A DNA stretch of 25,271 bases from Pseudomonadota bacterium (GTDB taxonomy: Bacteria; Pseudomonadota; Alphaproteobacteria; Acetobacterales; Acetobacteraceae): NCBI GenBank assembly GCA_021808985.1, contig JAKBAQ010000011.1, positions 1-25,271 of the forward strand, written 5' to 3'. The position numbers and the translations under genes were made by a program. The notes beneath the pieces are model-generated. The model had not been told where the DNA came from, did not search any database, and worked only from the letters and a program-made list of their open reading frames with translations. This document shows positions 1-7,808 of this stretch, in pieces; the first letter of the stretch is position 1, and the number at the start of each line of letters is the position of its first letter.

Positions 1-42
1 CGTGAAAGCGTACCCAGGGTTCGAATCCCTGTCTCTCCGCCA
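1..42 (+). tRNA. tRNA-Ser, 3' part only
   Basis: The window opens inside a tRNA. The visible part holds the end of a variable arm, a T-arm with stem CAGGG/CCCTG around the TTCGAAT loop (positions 15-31), the 3' acceptor strand TCTCTCC (32-38), a G discriminator and an encoded CCA (40-42). An acceptor implying GGAGAGA at the 5' end, a G discriminator and an apparently long variable arm are typical of bacterial tRNA-Ser. The anticodon lies outside the window, so the isoacceptor cannot be given. Confidence 0.85.
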
Positions 43-204
43 GCGGCTCCGCCTGGTATCGTGAGATTGAGCGGCTCTCCTAAGCCGTGGGGCCTGTTGG
101 GCTGGGGATTATTCCGTTCAGGCGGGTGCGATTTGCATTTGCGGGCGGCGGGAGCGGGGAAATTCCAGAATTAAAACCGGCGGGGCGGGTGATTTGGCGT
201 TATC

Positions 205-234
205 TTGACTTCCGGATCGGACCGGTCGCATAGT
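205..234 (+). promoter_or_regulatory. Putative sigma-70 promoter of the ABC transporter operon
   Basis: A TTGACT (205-210) and a CATAGT (229-234) are separated by 18 bp, matching the -35 and -10 consensus at 5/6 and 4/6. They lie about 100 bp before the TTG start of the binding-protein gene. The rest of 43-330 shows no convincing gene. The call rests on motif matching by eye. Confidence 0.4.
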
Positions 235-330
235 GATGGGCGCTTTCAATAAATGTTTGCTTGCAAGCGCCCCCTGTTTTTCCATATCTCCCTGCCGGTT
301 TGGCCTAATTCTTCAAGAGAGGAGTCGATC

Positions 331-1140
331 TTGAACATAAAACCTTTTTTTGCGTTGCTGGCGCCGCTGGCTTTCAGCGTGGCGTATATGGCGGCCCCGC
401 AGGCTGCTCGTGCGCAGGGCAGTAACAATATCGTTGTGGGCGCGGATACCACGTTTCCGCCATTTGAGACCGAGGTGAACGGCAAGGTCACCGGGTTTGA
501 CATCGACATGATCAAGGCCATCGCCAAGGCTGAGGGCCTGACCGTGACGATCAAGACGCTGCCGTTCGACGGGATTATTCCGAGCCTGCAGACGGATGCG
601 CTGGATGCCGCCGTGGCGGGTATCACGATTAAGAGCAGCCGGCTGCAGAATGTCGATTTCAGCGATGCTTATTATAAATCCGGCCTGTCGATCCTTGTTA
701 AAAAGAACTCCGACATCACGGGTTTCGCTGATTTGACGGGGCATGTCGTGGCGACCAAGACGGCCACGTCGTCGGCTGACTATCTCAAGCAGCATGGCTT
801 TGACATGAACGATGTCAAGCAATTCCAGGATATCGACTCCGCCTATGAGGCGCTGGAAACCGGCGGCGCGGATGCGGTGATTTTCGACAACCCGGTTAAT
901 GTCAACTTCAAGATACTGCACCCCAATGTGAAAACCGTGGGGCCGTTGCTGACGGGTGAGTATTATGGGATCGCGATTAGCAAGAAGCGGCCTAATTTGG
1001 TGGCGAAGATTAATGCCGGCCTGGCCGTGATTAAGAAAGATGGTGTTTATCACCAGCTTTTCGTGAAGTATTTTGGCGGGGATACGAGCGGCGAGGTGGA
1101 CGGCGTGCTGAAGCCGGCTGCTGTCGCGGTTTCGGACTGA
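331..1140 (+). CDS. Polar amino-acid ABC transporter, periplasmic substrate-binding protein
   Basis: This 269-residue protein belongs to the type 3 extracellular solute-binding (PBPb, GlnH/FliY-like) family that captures polar amino acids in the periplasm for an inner-membrane ABC importer. I place the start at a TTG because an SD (AGAGGAG, about 317-323) sits just upstream and the protein then begins with a signal peptide: Lys near the N-terminus, a hydrophobic core, and a likely cleavage after AARA-Q. The mature part opens with the family pattern 'VVGADTTFPPFE' followed by 'GFDIDMIKAIA'. Permease and ATPase genes of the same transporter type follow on the same strand. An upstream ATG at 253 would add 26 residues that mask the signal peptide, so I reject it. 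The exact substrate (glutamine, arginine, cystine or other) cannot be read from sequence. Confidence 0.93.
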   Translation: MNIKPFFALLAPLAFSVAYMAAPQAARAQGSNNIVVGADTTFPPFETEVNGKVTGFDIDMIKAIAKAEGLTVTIKTLPFDGIIPSLQTDALDAAVAGITIKSSRLQNVDFSDAYYKSGLSILVKKNSDITGFADLTGHVVATKTATSSADYLKQHGFDMNDVKQFQDIDSAYEALETGGADAVIFDNPVNVNFKILHPNVKTVGPLLTGEYYGIAISKKRPNLVAKINAGLAVIKKDGVYHQLFVKYFGGDTSGEVDGVLKPAAVAVSD

Positions 1141-1152
1141 AGCTGGCCTGAG

Positions 1153-1175
1153 GCTGGCGGCCGAGCGGCCCCAGC
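1153..1175 (+). promoter_or_regulatory. Intercistronic hairpin after the binding-protein gene
   Basis: GCTGG (1153-1157) pairs with CCAGC (1171-1175), and GGCC (1159-1162) pairs with GGCC (1167-1170) around a GAGC loop, with a single bulged C. No U-tract follows. Such hairpins between a binding-protein gene and its permease often stabilise the upstream message or attenuate read-through, raising the yield of binding protein; that role is inferred. The rest of 1141-1361 has no supported gene. Confidence 0.45.
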
Positions 1176-1361
1176 TAGCCGTGGCGTGGTGACGCGATTT
1201 GGGCGCGCCACGAATGGGAGGGGGTGACGGATGTGTCCGCTCCCTCTTCCGCCATAGTCTGCACTGCCGCGCGCGCCATTGCGGCTGTTTGGCGGCGAGC
1301 GGCCCGACGCTGGTTATGTCTTGTATTTTTCACAGCAAATAAGCGTAAGGTATGCAGCTTT

Positions 1362-2030
1362 ATGAATGTTATCTGGGGTAATCTTCCGGTTATTCTGGGC
1401 GGGCTGGCGCTGACAATCCAGTACGCGGTTGTCGCGATCATCCTGATGGTGGTGATCGGGTTGATCGCGGCGCTCATGCGTCTTTCAAAACTGGCGCCAA
1501 TGCGCTGGATCGCCTCCGCCTATGTCGAGATATTCCGCTCCACGCCGCTGCTGGTGCAGCTTTTTTTCATCGTGCTCGGGCTGCCCGCGATTCTGCCGGT
1601 GAACCAATGGTTCGGGCAGCTGATGTACCCGATATTGTCGGCGGCGTTGACGCTGAGCCTGAATGAGGGCGCTTATGTAACCGAGATTATCCGCGCGGGT
1701 ATTCTGGGCGTTGACCGGGGACAGAAGGAAGCGGCGTTGAGCATCGGCATGACCGATTTTCAGACGATGCGTTATGTCGTGCTGCCGCAGGCGTTCAAAC
1801 GGATGATTCCGCCGCTGGTGAACCAGGCGGCGCAGACGGTGAAGGATACCTCGCTGCTGGCGCCGGTTGGTGTCGCCGAGCTGGTTTACAAAGGCGAGAT
1901 TGTGATTGCCGCGACATTCGCGTCGTTCACCATATGGTCCTTGGTCGCGGCGTTGTATTTTGTCATCATCTTCTCCGTGTCTAAATGCTCCGCCTATCTG
2001 GAGAGGAGGCTGCAAGTTGATAAGCGTTAA
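1362..2030 (+). CDS. Polar amino-acid ABC transporter, permease
   Basis: This 222-residue inner-membrane protein belongs to the His/Glu/Gln/Arg/opine transporter permease family (BPD_transp_1, HisM/GlnP-like). The N-terminus starts with a hydrophobic segment 'LPVILGGLALTIQYAVV', the usual first helix of GlnP-type permeases. A central 'SAYVEIFRSTPLLVQLFF' segment and the cytoplasmic EAA loop, 'GQKEAALSIGM' continuing to 'LPQAFKRMIPPLVNQ', identify the family; the EAA loop docks on the ATPase. I chose the ATG at 1362 because it gives the usual family length. The longer GTG start at 1224 would add 46 residues rich in Ala and Arg with no family character. Only a weak SD (TAAGG, 1346-1350) precedes it. 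It overlaps the following ATPase gene by 14 bp. Confidence 0.92.
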   Translation: MNVIWGNLPVILGGLALTIQYAVVAIILMVVIGLIAALMRLSKLAPMRWIASAYVEIFRSTPLLVQLFFIVLGLPAILPVNQWFGQLMYPILSAALTLSLNEGAYVTEIIRAGILGVDRGQKEAALSIGMTDFQTMRYVVLPQAFKRMIPPLVNQAAQTVKDTSLLAPVGVAELVYKGEIVIAATFASFTIWSLVAALYFVIIFSVSKCSAYLERRLQVDKR

Positions 2031-2739
2031 GAATCTTCGCAAATCCTTTGGCCACCACGAGATTCTGAAAGGGATCAATAATCATGTGGAGGAGCGGGAG
2101 GTTGTCGTCGTCATCGGCCCTTCAGGGAGCGGCAAGAGCACGTTCCTGCGCTGCCTGAACGGGCTGGAGGTGGTGACCAGCGGTGAGATCGAGATTGTGG
2201 GTATGAAGCTCACGGATCCGACAACCGACATCCATAAATTGCGTCAGCATGTCGGCATGGTGTTTCAGCAATTCAACCTGTTCAAGCATCTGACGATTCT
2301 GGAAAACATCACCCTCGGGCCGCGCAAGGTGAAGAAGCAGGCGGTGGCGGAGGCAAACGAGATTGCGCGCGAGCTGCTGGCCAAGGTGGGGTTGCCGGGG
2401 AAGGAGCAGCGCTATCCGGACGAGCTTTCAGGCGGGCAGCAGCAGAGGGTGGCGATTGCCCGGGCGCTGGCGATGAAGCCGGATGTGATGCTGTTCGACG
2501 AGCCGACCTCGGCGCTCGACCCTGAAATGGTCGGCGAGGTTTTGCAGGTGATGAAGAATCTCGCGAGTGAGGGCATGACCATGGTTGTCGTCACCCATGA
2601 GATGGGGTTCGCGCGTGAGGTGGGCCACCGGGTGCTCTTCATGGATGAAGGCTATATCGTGGAAGAAGGCAAGCCTTCGGATCTGTTCACGAATCCTCAG
2701 ATGGAGCGGACCAAGAGTTTTCTGGCAAAGGTTCTGTAG
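2017..2739 (+). CDS. Polar amino-acid ABC transporter, ATP-binding protein
   Basis: This 240-residue cytoplasmic ATPase powers the importer encoded by the two preceding genes. All core motifs are visible in order: Walker A 'GPSGSGKST', Q-loop 'VFQQFNLF', signature 'LSGGQQQRVAIARAL', Walker B 'VMLFDEPTSALDPE' and switch His in 'VVVTHEMGFA'. The sequence closely follows GlnQ/HisP-type proteins. The start is a TTG at 2017 inside the end of the permease gene, supported by a very strong SD (GAGAGGAGG, 2001-2009) and by the protein then beginning 'ISVKNLRKSFG', the normal start of the family. The 14-bp overlap implies translational coupling. A TTCGCCGG/CCGGCGAA inverted repeat (2745-2773) follows the stop and may end or stabilise the transcript, but it has no U-tract. 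Confidence 0.94.
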   Translation: MISVKNLRKSFGHHEILKGINNHVEEREVVVVIGPSGSGKSTFLRCLNGLEVVTSGEIEIVGMKLTDPTTDIHKLRQHVGMVFQQFNLFKHLTILENITLGPRKVKKQAVAEANEIARELLAKVGLPGKEQRYPDELSGGQQQRVAIARALAMKPDVMLFDEPTSALDPEMVGEVLQVMKNLASEGMTMVVVTHEMGFAREVGHRVLFMDEGYIVEEGKPSDLFTNPQMERTKSFLAKVL

Positions 2740-2793
2740 GAGGCTTCGCCGGTTGTTTTGGCTGGCCGGCGAAACGGGCGCGATGGAGAAACG

Positions 2794-3003
2794 ATGCCCG
2801 GCAGCCCTGCCGTAACGGCTGTGAATATAAGGAAATTTGCTGGATATAACTCTAGGGAAGTGTTCTTTTTTGAACCTGAGAATGCCGGGCTTGGGGATGG
2901 CGCGTATGTGATGCGGCGCGAACCGGCGGGCAATGTTACCGAAACATCCTTGGCGGCGGAGGGGGAGTTGCTGCGCCAGCTGCACGGGGTGGCGTGTGTA
3001 TAA
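2794..3003 (+). CDS. Possible small protein, unrecognised
   Basis: An open frame of 69 codons starts at an ATG preceded by GGAG (2785-2788) at 5-nt spacing, and fills most of the 326-bp gap between the ABC operon and the sulfotransferase gene. The predicted protein has mixed polar and hydrophobic composition, with 'REVFFFEPENAGLGDG' in the middle, but no signal peptide, membrane helix or motif I recognise. It may be a small real gene, a decayed fragment or chance. Without homologues I cannot decide. Confidence 0.25.
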   Translation: MPGSPAVTAVNIRKFAGYNSREVFFFEPENAGLGDGAYVMRREPAGNVTETSLAAEGELLRQLHGVACV

Positions 3004-3028
3004 AACTATGGAAAAAGTCACATTTACG

Positions 3029-3037
3029 TGTAATAAT
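3029..3037 (+). promoter_or_regulatory. Extended -10 promoter candidate for the sulfotransferase gene
   Basis: TGTAATAAT is an extended -10 element (TG, one base, then AATAAT, 5/6 to consensus) in an AT-rich patch. Transcription would begin near 3044, which favours the downstream ATG at 3066 over the ATG at 3048 as the start codon. Confidence 0.35.
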
Positions 3038-3065
3038 TGACGTATGAATGTGTATTGGGACGGAA

Positions 3066-3893
3066 ATGGATATTGAGGCGCGGCGGTTTGAGAATATTGT
3101 GCGTGACCTTGTTGTCGACGAACAAGGGTTTAGGCAGGAAATGCAGCAAAACGCGCGGCCTCGCCGCTCTTATGTCATTGTGTTCACCGCACGTTCCGGC
3201 AGCACGTGGCTGACGACTTTATTGTCTGGGACTGAATTGCTGGGGCATCCGGAGGAGTATATTAATCCCGAATTTATTCTGGATGTCGCGAAATTTTTGA
3301 ATTGCCGCGAAGCCAAGGGGTTTTTGGAGGTGCTGAGCCGGCGGCGGAAAACGCCGAATGGGATTTTTGGGATAGAGGCGCGGGAAGTTGATATTCGCCT
3401 TTTCGGGAAGGATGTTTTTTTTAATTCGTTCGGAAATGAAACAAAATTTTTTAATTTGTGGCGGAAAAATATTGTGGCGCAGGCGATCTCTCTCTATCGG
3501 GCCGTGACCACGAGGCGATATCATTCAAACGAAGAGGTGGAAGACCTGGCGCCGCCATTATACGATGCGGATTCGATACAGGAATGGCTGGCTCATCTGG
3601 CCGAGGCCGAAAACGATAATTTTATAATGTTGCGGGAAAATCATCCTGATTTCAGAAACATCTGCTATGAGGATATTGTGCGGGACCGCAATGGAACGCT
3701 TGGAATGTTCGCTGAGGCCATGGGTGTTCAGATGGAATTGGCGCGGTTTGCGGTGCCGGCGGCCGGTGAATTGAGAAAAATTTCAGACGCATGGAACAAG
3801 GAGGCTGAACAGCGCTTTCGTGCCGAGCGGGCTGATTTCTTGCGCCGGATTGAGGCGGAGCGTTTGGTGAAAAATTATGGTGCTGGAAGCTGA
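3066..3893 (+). CDS. Stf0-family sulfotransferase
   Basis: This protein of 275 residues probably transfers sulfate from PAPS to a carbohydrate or lipid acceptor. The 5'-phosphosulfate-binding loop is 'FTARSGSTWLTTLL' near residues 40-53, followed by 'HPEEYINPEF', and the 3'-phosphate-binding segment is 'LWRKNIVAQAISLYRAV'. Both closely match the Stf0 family (trehalose 2-sulfotransferase type). I start at the ATG at 3066, which has a purine-rich GGGACGGA just upstream; the ATG at 3048 adds six residues and is the alternative. AT content is higher than in flanking genes, which could point to transfer. The convergent neighbour is a TPR-glycosyltransferase fusion, so the pair may build a sulfated surface glycan; the acceptor is unknown. 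Confidence 0.85.
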   Translation: MDIEARRFENIVRDLVVDEQGFRQEMQQNARPRRSYVIVFTARSGSTWLTTLLSGTELLGHPEEYINPEFILDVAKFLNCREAKGFLEVLSRRRKTPNGIFGIEAREVDIRLFGKDVFFNSFGNETKFFNLWRKNIVAQAISLYRAVTTRRYHSNEEVEDLAPPLYDADSIQEWLAHLAEAENDNFIMLRENHPDFRNICYEDIVRDRNGTLGMFAEAMGVQMELARFAVPAAGELRKISDAWNKEAEQRFRAERADFLRRIEAERLVKNYGAGS

Positions 3894-3968
3894 GGGAAAC
3901 AACGCGCTTTTGGATATCAAGACAGGGGGTGTTGGTTGACGCGGGGGGTTATTGTTACGGTTTAAGGG

Positions 3969-6900
3969 TTATTGCTCGGCTCCCTTGCGGATTGAAAAAA
4001 TCGCGTTGCTCCAGTGGCGGTTGGTTTGTTTGTATGCGGTCAGGCAATGAATCGCGATTTTTTGTGAAAAATCCTGACGGTTGAGGATGGTGATTTTTTC
4101 CAGCATGCTGGCGTAACCAAGTTTGGCGTTGGCCACGACGGTGGCGATTGAACGCGTGAGCAGGGCCGGGCCGGTTGAGAGCCAGGGCATGTCTGTGTCG
4201 CCGCGGTTGATGGCTTGCACGGCCTGGGTCAGGGCTTCCAGGATGGCCGGATGTTGGGCGACGACGGCGATGAAGTTGTTGCCGACGGTTCCATGATCTT
4301 CCTGGTAGAGGGCGAGGAGGGCGTGCGGGGGGATGAGGCCATCGAGGGGGGAGAGGCAGAAATCATCCGCATCGGTGTAAATTCCACCCTCTTTGGCCAA
4401 ATAGGCCAGGCGGAAAATGTCAGATTTTTGGGCGGGCTCCTTGGCGTGCAGGTATGCCGCGAAGACATCGGCGTTGAAATATGTTTTGAGAAAATTCCTG
4501 GCGGTTTGGTCATTGAACAGAAGATAATCATAATCCGGGTTTTTCTCCCGGAAGCTGTTCATTAAATGCTGAATATCCTCGGGCGGCGTGGGTGAGTCCC
4601 AGAACTGGATGATCTGCCTGGGGATGGCGGAGGGTTTTGTTTTTGCGGGAGGACGTGGGGGCTCGGATATGCCGGCCAAACGCGCGGCGTATATCAGGCT
4701 TATGGCCGCGGCCGTGTTGCCGGGGGCTTCGCGGATGAGAGCGAGCAGGGGGGGGATTTGCTCGGGCGGAGGCAGGGGCTGGAGGGAGCGGATGCGCGCG
4801 ATCTGGTCCTTGCCGAGGGCGTATTCATCAAGCCACTGGCCGAAAATCGTTTGCGAGATGTTGGTTGATTTGCCGCGTAGTTTGGTGGCCACCGCGTTAA
4901 GGGAACAGTATTTTTGCAGGGCCTCGCGGGCTTGATCAATATGCAATGTTTTCAGGCTGAGGCGTGTCAGGTCAGCGTAGATGCCTGGGTCGTTTCCGTT
5001 AAGGGCCGCGGCTTCCTGGTATAATTCAAAAGCCTTGGCGAAGGCGCAGCGGCGCTCGGCGAACAGGCCTTCGAGCTGCTTGCGCTTGGCGGCACCTTGC
5101 AGCGAGGTGGGGGGGGCGGAATCGAGGCAGGCGCGGACTTCCTGGTCGGAGCCCATGGATAATTCATGGTAGGCGTGTTCAATCCATAGGCCCATATGCC
5201 GGGGCCAGGTGATGCGGGCCTGGCGGACCAGTGTCATCGCGGTGTGCCAATCTCCCACCTGGCGCAGAAGTGATACTTTGGTGCTTGCGATTTCGGCTTG
5301 CGGCCCAAGTTTGGCTTCGGCCGATTCCAGCATTTGAAGCGCTTCATCAACATGGCCCAGAATTGTGAGCGTGCGGGCGGCGCCCAGTATCAGCCTGAGT
5401 TGCAGCGGCTCACGTTCCAGGGCCTGCTGATAGAGATGCAGGGCGGACTGAACGTCTTGCGCCATCATGGCCTGTTCCGCGGATTGGGCGATTGCGTCCA
5501 CGCAATCGGGTGCGAGCTCCAGTGCGGTGTTCAGGAGGCGGTTGCAGGCATCCTGCCGGCCGAGAAAGCGTTCTTCGATGGCCATTTCAACGAGCAGCTG
5601 GGCGCGGCCGGGGTGGAATTCATGCGCGCGGGTGAAGGTGGCGAGGGCTTCTTCGTGCTGCTCCAAGGCGCGGTGGACCAGGCCGAGTATGGTGAGGGCG
5701 TGCAGGTTTTGCGGGTCGCGGCTCAGGATTGCGAGGAGGGTTGCCTCGGCTTCGCGCCATTTGCCGGAATCGCGTTGTTCGTTGGCGATTTCAAGTAAAA
5801 CGGAGATGTTGTGGGGGGCGATTGAGAGGGCGTGGTTCAGGCTTGCGTGGGCGGCTGAGCTGTCTCCCCGGCGCCGGGCGCAATGGACCAGGCCCATGAG
5901 GGCGGTGAGATTGTCAGGCTGCTGATCCAGAACCTCGTTATAGAGGTCTTGCGCTTCATCAAGCCGGTTCAACTCCAGCAGATCGGTCGCCGCTTCGGGT
6001 TTTGCCCAGAGATTTTCGGGGTTGTTGGCGGCGGCGGCGAGAAAGCATTGCAGGGAGGCCAGACGGTCTCCGCGCCGGCGCGCGCAGTGCCCGAGGCCCA
6101 TATGGGCGGCGGCGTTGGACGGGGAGAGGGCCAGCACGGCGCGGAACCCGGCTTCGGCTTCATCCAGGCGCCCGAGATCCAGCAGGTCAGCCGCCATTTC
6201 GAGCCGGACGCCGGCATGGGAGGGGTCGATTTGGCTGGCGCGCGCAAAACAGGTGGCGGCGGTGGCGCGGTCGTTCCGGGCGCGGGCGCAGAAGCCCAGC
6301 CTTATATGGGCGACGAAATGATCCGGCGACTGTGCGACGAGGGTGCTGAAAGCCGCCTCAGCCTCGGGGAAGAGTTCAAGCTTGAAGAGAAGCTCCGCGG
6401 TTTCGAGCTGGATGGTGGTGTTTTTGGGATTCTGCCGCAGCGCCGCCTGGAAATGTTGCAGGGCCGCGGCGAGATCGCCCCTTCTGCGCTTGCATTCGGC
6501 TAGGTTGGTGAGGGCGGCGAAATTTTCGGGCTGGGAGGCGAGTGTTTCAAGACAGAGGGTTTCAGCCTCGTCCAGCCGGTTAAGTGCGAGCAGTTCCACA
6601 GTGGCCTCGGGCTTTGCCCAGATATTACCGGGGTCGTGCGCGGCGGCGGCGAGGAAGCTTTGCAGGGAGGCCTCGCGGTCTCCGCGCCGGCGCGCGCAAT
6701 GTCCGGCGCCGATATGCGCCCAGGCATTTTCCGGGGCCATGCCCAGAACTTTGAGGAAGCAGGCTTCGGCCTCTTCCAGGCGGCCTAATTCGAGCAGATC
6801 TGTTGCCAGCTCAAGATGAACGCCGATATGGGATGGGTTGAGCCGGCAGGCATTTTCAAAATATTGCGCGGAGGCGGCTTTGTCATTCCGGCGGCGGGCG

Positions 6901-7097
6901 CAGAAGCCCAGGCGTATGTAAGCCAAAAAATGATCCGGCGATTGCGCTATGAGGTCACGAAAGGCTTTTTCGGCTTCGGCGAAGGAGCCCATGTCATAGA
7001 GGCCGTCGGCCAGCTCGAACTGGTTTGAGATCGTGTTCATGCCGCGCGCGCCGCCGTCAGGTGCGCGGAGGGCGGTGTTTGGGATTTTCCGGGGCAT
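3969..7097 (-). CDS. TPR-repeat protein with C-terminal DXD glycosyltransferase domain
   Basis: This is a 1042-residue fusion. Residues about 35-740 are tandem 34-residue tetratricopeptide repeats, seen as recurring 'LGFCARRRND', 'LGHCARRRGD' and 'LGRLDEAE' helices. From about residue 815 a sugar-binding transferase domain (Gly_transf_sug, Och1/capsule type) begins with 'PRQIIQFWDSPTPPEDI' and carries the nucleotide-sugar/metal DXD motif in 'GGIYTDADDF' (D909 and D911). No signal peptide or membrane segment is seen, so it is probably cytoplasmic or peripheral. The TPRs likely recruit an acceptor or partner; donor and acceptor are unknown. The first in-frame ATG is used, but Met20 (7040) is possible because the first 19 residues look unstructured. 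A small ORF with a perfect SD ends 9 bp upstream. The repeats contain a 612-bp internal duplication. Confidence 0.82.
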   Translation of the reverse strand: MPRKIPNTALRAPDGGARGMNTISNQFELADGLYDMGSFAEAEKAFRDLIAQSPDHFLAYIRLGFCARRRNDKAASAQYFENACRLNPSHIGVHLELATDLLELGRLEEAEACFLKVLGMAPENAWAHIGAGHCARRRGDREASLQSFLAAAAHDPGNIWAKPEATVELLALNRLDEAETLCLETLASQPENFAALTNLAECKRRRGDLAAALQHFQAALRQNPKNTTIQLETAELLFKLELFPEAEAAFSTLVAQSPDHFVAHIRLGFCARARNDRATAATCFARASQIDPSHAGVRLEMAADLLDLGRLDEAEAGFRAVLALSPSNAAAHMGLGHCARRRGDRLASLQCFLAAAANNPENLWAKPEAATDLLELNRLDEAQDLYNEVLDQQPDNLTALMGLVHCARRRGDSSAAHASLNHALSIAPHNISVLLEIANEQRDSGKWREAEATLLAILSRDPQNLHALTILGLVHRALEQHEEALATFTRAHEFHPGRAQLLVEMAIEERFLGRQDACNRLLNTALELAPDCVDAIAQSAEQAMMAQDVQSALHLYQQALEREPLQLRLILGAARTLTILGHVDEALQMLESAEAKLGPQAEIASTKVSLLRQVGDWHTAMTLVRQARITWPRHMGLWIEHAYHELSMGSDQEVRACLDSAPPTSLQGAAKRKQLEGLFAERRCAFAKAFELYQEAAALNGNDPGIYADLTRLSLKTLHIDQAREALQKYCSLNAVATKLRGKSTNISQTIFGQWLDEYALGKDQIARIRSLQPLPPPEQIPPLLALIREAPGNTAAAISLIYAARLAGISEPPRPPAKTKPSAIPRQIIQFWDSPTPPEDIQHLMNSFREKNPDYDYLLFNDQTARNFLKTYFNADVFAAYLHAKEPAQKSDIFRLAYLAKEGGIYTDADDFCLSPLDGLIPPHALLALYQEDHGTVGNNFIAVVAQHPAILEALTQAVQAINRGDTDMPWLSTGPALLTRSIATVVANAKLGYASMLEKITILNRQDFSQKIAIHCLTAYKQTNRHWSNAIFSIRKGAEQ
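5754..6977 (-). repeat. Internal tandem duplication of a six-TPR block (about 612 bp per unit)
   Basis: Protein residues about 41-244 and 245-448 are two copies of a 204-residue block, exactly six 34-residue TPRs. Diagnostic pairs are 'AQSPDHF' at 51 and 255, 'IRLGFCAR' at 61 and 265, and 'AKPEA' at 161 and 365. At DNA level the segments near 6900 and 6288 match with a 612-bp offset. Similarity fades toward the end of the second copy. Confidence 0.8.
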
Positions 7098-7106
7098 GGC
7101 GAGGGC

Positions 7107-7334
7107 TCATACCGGAGATTTCAAATGCTGAGAATGTTGGGCGCTAACAATGTAGGGTTGTTCAGTGAATTTGCGCGGTTGTGGCTGGGTGAAGCGGTGG
7201 CGCGTGGCGTGGCGTGGCGCGTCCGCTTTCCATGATTTAAGAAACATCCTCATTGGCTCATGAAGTTTGTTCACGCCGTGACGATTGCAAGCTGGAAATT
7301 CAAAAAACAGGCTGTTATCTGACTTCGCTGTCAT
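7107..7334 (-). CDS. Possible small leader protein upstream of the TPR-glycosyltransferase
   Basis: A 75-codon frame starts at an ATG preceded by a perfect SD (AAGGAGG) at 5-nt spacing, one of the best ribosome-binding sites in the window. It ends 9 bp before the ATG of the TPR gene, so it could be its cotranscribed first gene or an upstream translational coupler. The product is basic and rich in His, Arg and Gln, with no recognised domain, signal or membrane helix, so coding by composition is weak. Alternatively it is the remnant of a gene whose distal part was lost. The rest of 7098-7451 is AT-rich upstream DNA with no other gene. Confidence 0.35.
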   Translation of the reverse strand: MTAKSDNSLFFEFPACNRHGVNKLHEPMRMFLKSWKADAPRHATRHRFTQPQPRKFTEQPYIVSAQHSQHLKSPV

Positions 7335-7451
7335 GCAAGCCTCCTTGTCAGCGTCTCCACCTTTTGGAATAGTTTGCTCTATTAAATCAGAAAAAACAAC
7401 GAGAATAAGCTGGTGGGGCTGGGGGCGTGAAGGGCGCGGCCCTGTTGCGGG

Positions 7452-7706
7452 CTAATGCACCAGGCTTGGCACCATGTCGTTCTGGATGATGGCGGCGGCG
7501 GCCAGCGAGGCGTTGGAGGCGATGGCCATGGGCGTGCCGTCAGCGGCGTGGATGGCGAAGGCCGGGCCGCTCTCGGTCATCACCGGTTTGACGAAGGCGA
7601 TTTCTTCCATTCCCAGGCCGGCCAGTTGGGCGGCTGAGATGTGGTGGATGTCGAGCACGGTCCCAGGCAGGAAATTCGCCGTTCCGTCATGTGTCTTGAT
7701 GTCCAT
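7452..7706 (-). CDS. DUF1150 family protein
   Basis: This small protein of 84 residues matches the alphaproteobacterial DUF1150 family, with the core 'LAGLGMEEIAFVKPV' followed by a segment resembling 'FAIHAADGTPMAIASN' and a helical C-terminus. Family function is not established; members are commonly encoded next to a small heat-shock protein, exactly as here, so a proteostasis or stress role is inferred. I start at the ATG at 7706 because AAGGA lies 8 nt upstream; an ATG at 7724 would contain that SD within the gene. It follows the Hsp20 gene on the same strand with about a 100-bp gap, so the two are probably cotranscribed. Confidence 0.85.
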   Translation of the reverse strand: MDIKTHDGTANFLPGTVLDIHHISAAQLAGLGMEEIAFVKPVMTESGPAFAIHAADGTPMAIASNASLAAAAIIQNDMVPSLVH

Positions 7707-7808
7707 GGGGAAAATCCTTCTCAAATGAGCCAGGTTAATCGTGGGCCAAGCTGTTTAAGGTTAGTCTATTGGCGGGGTGTGTCTTAATTAGGGAGGGGTG
7801 AGGGCAAT

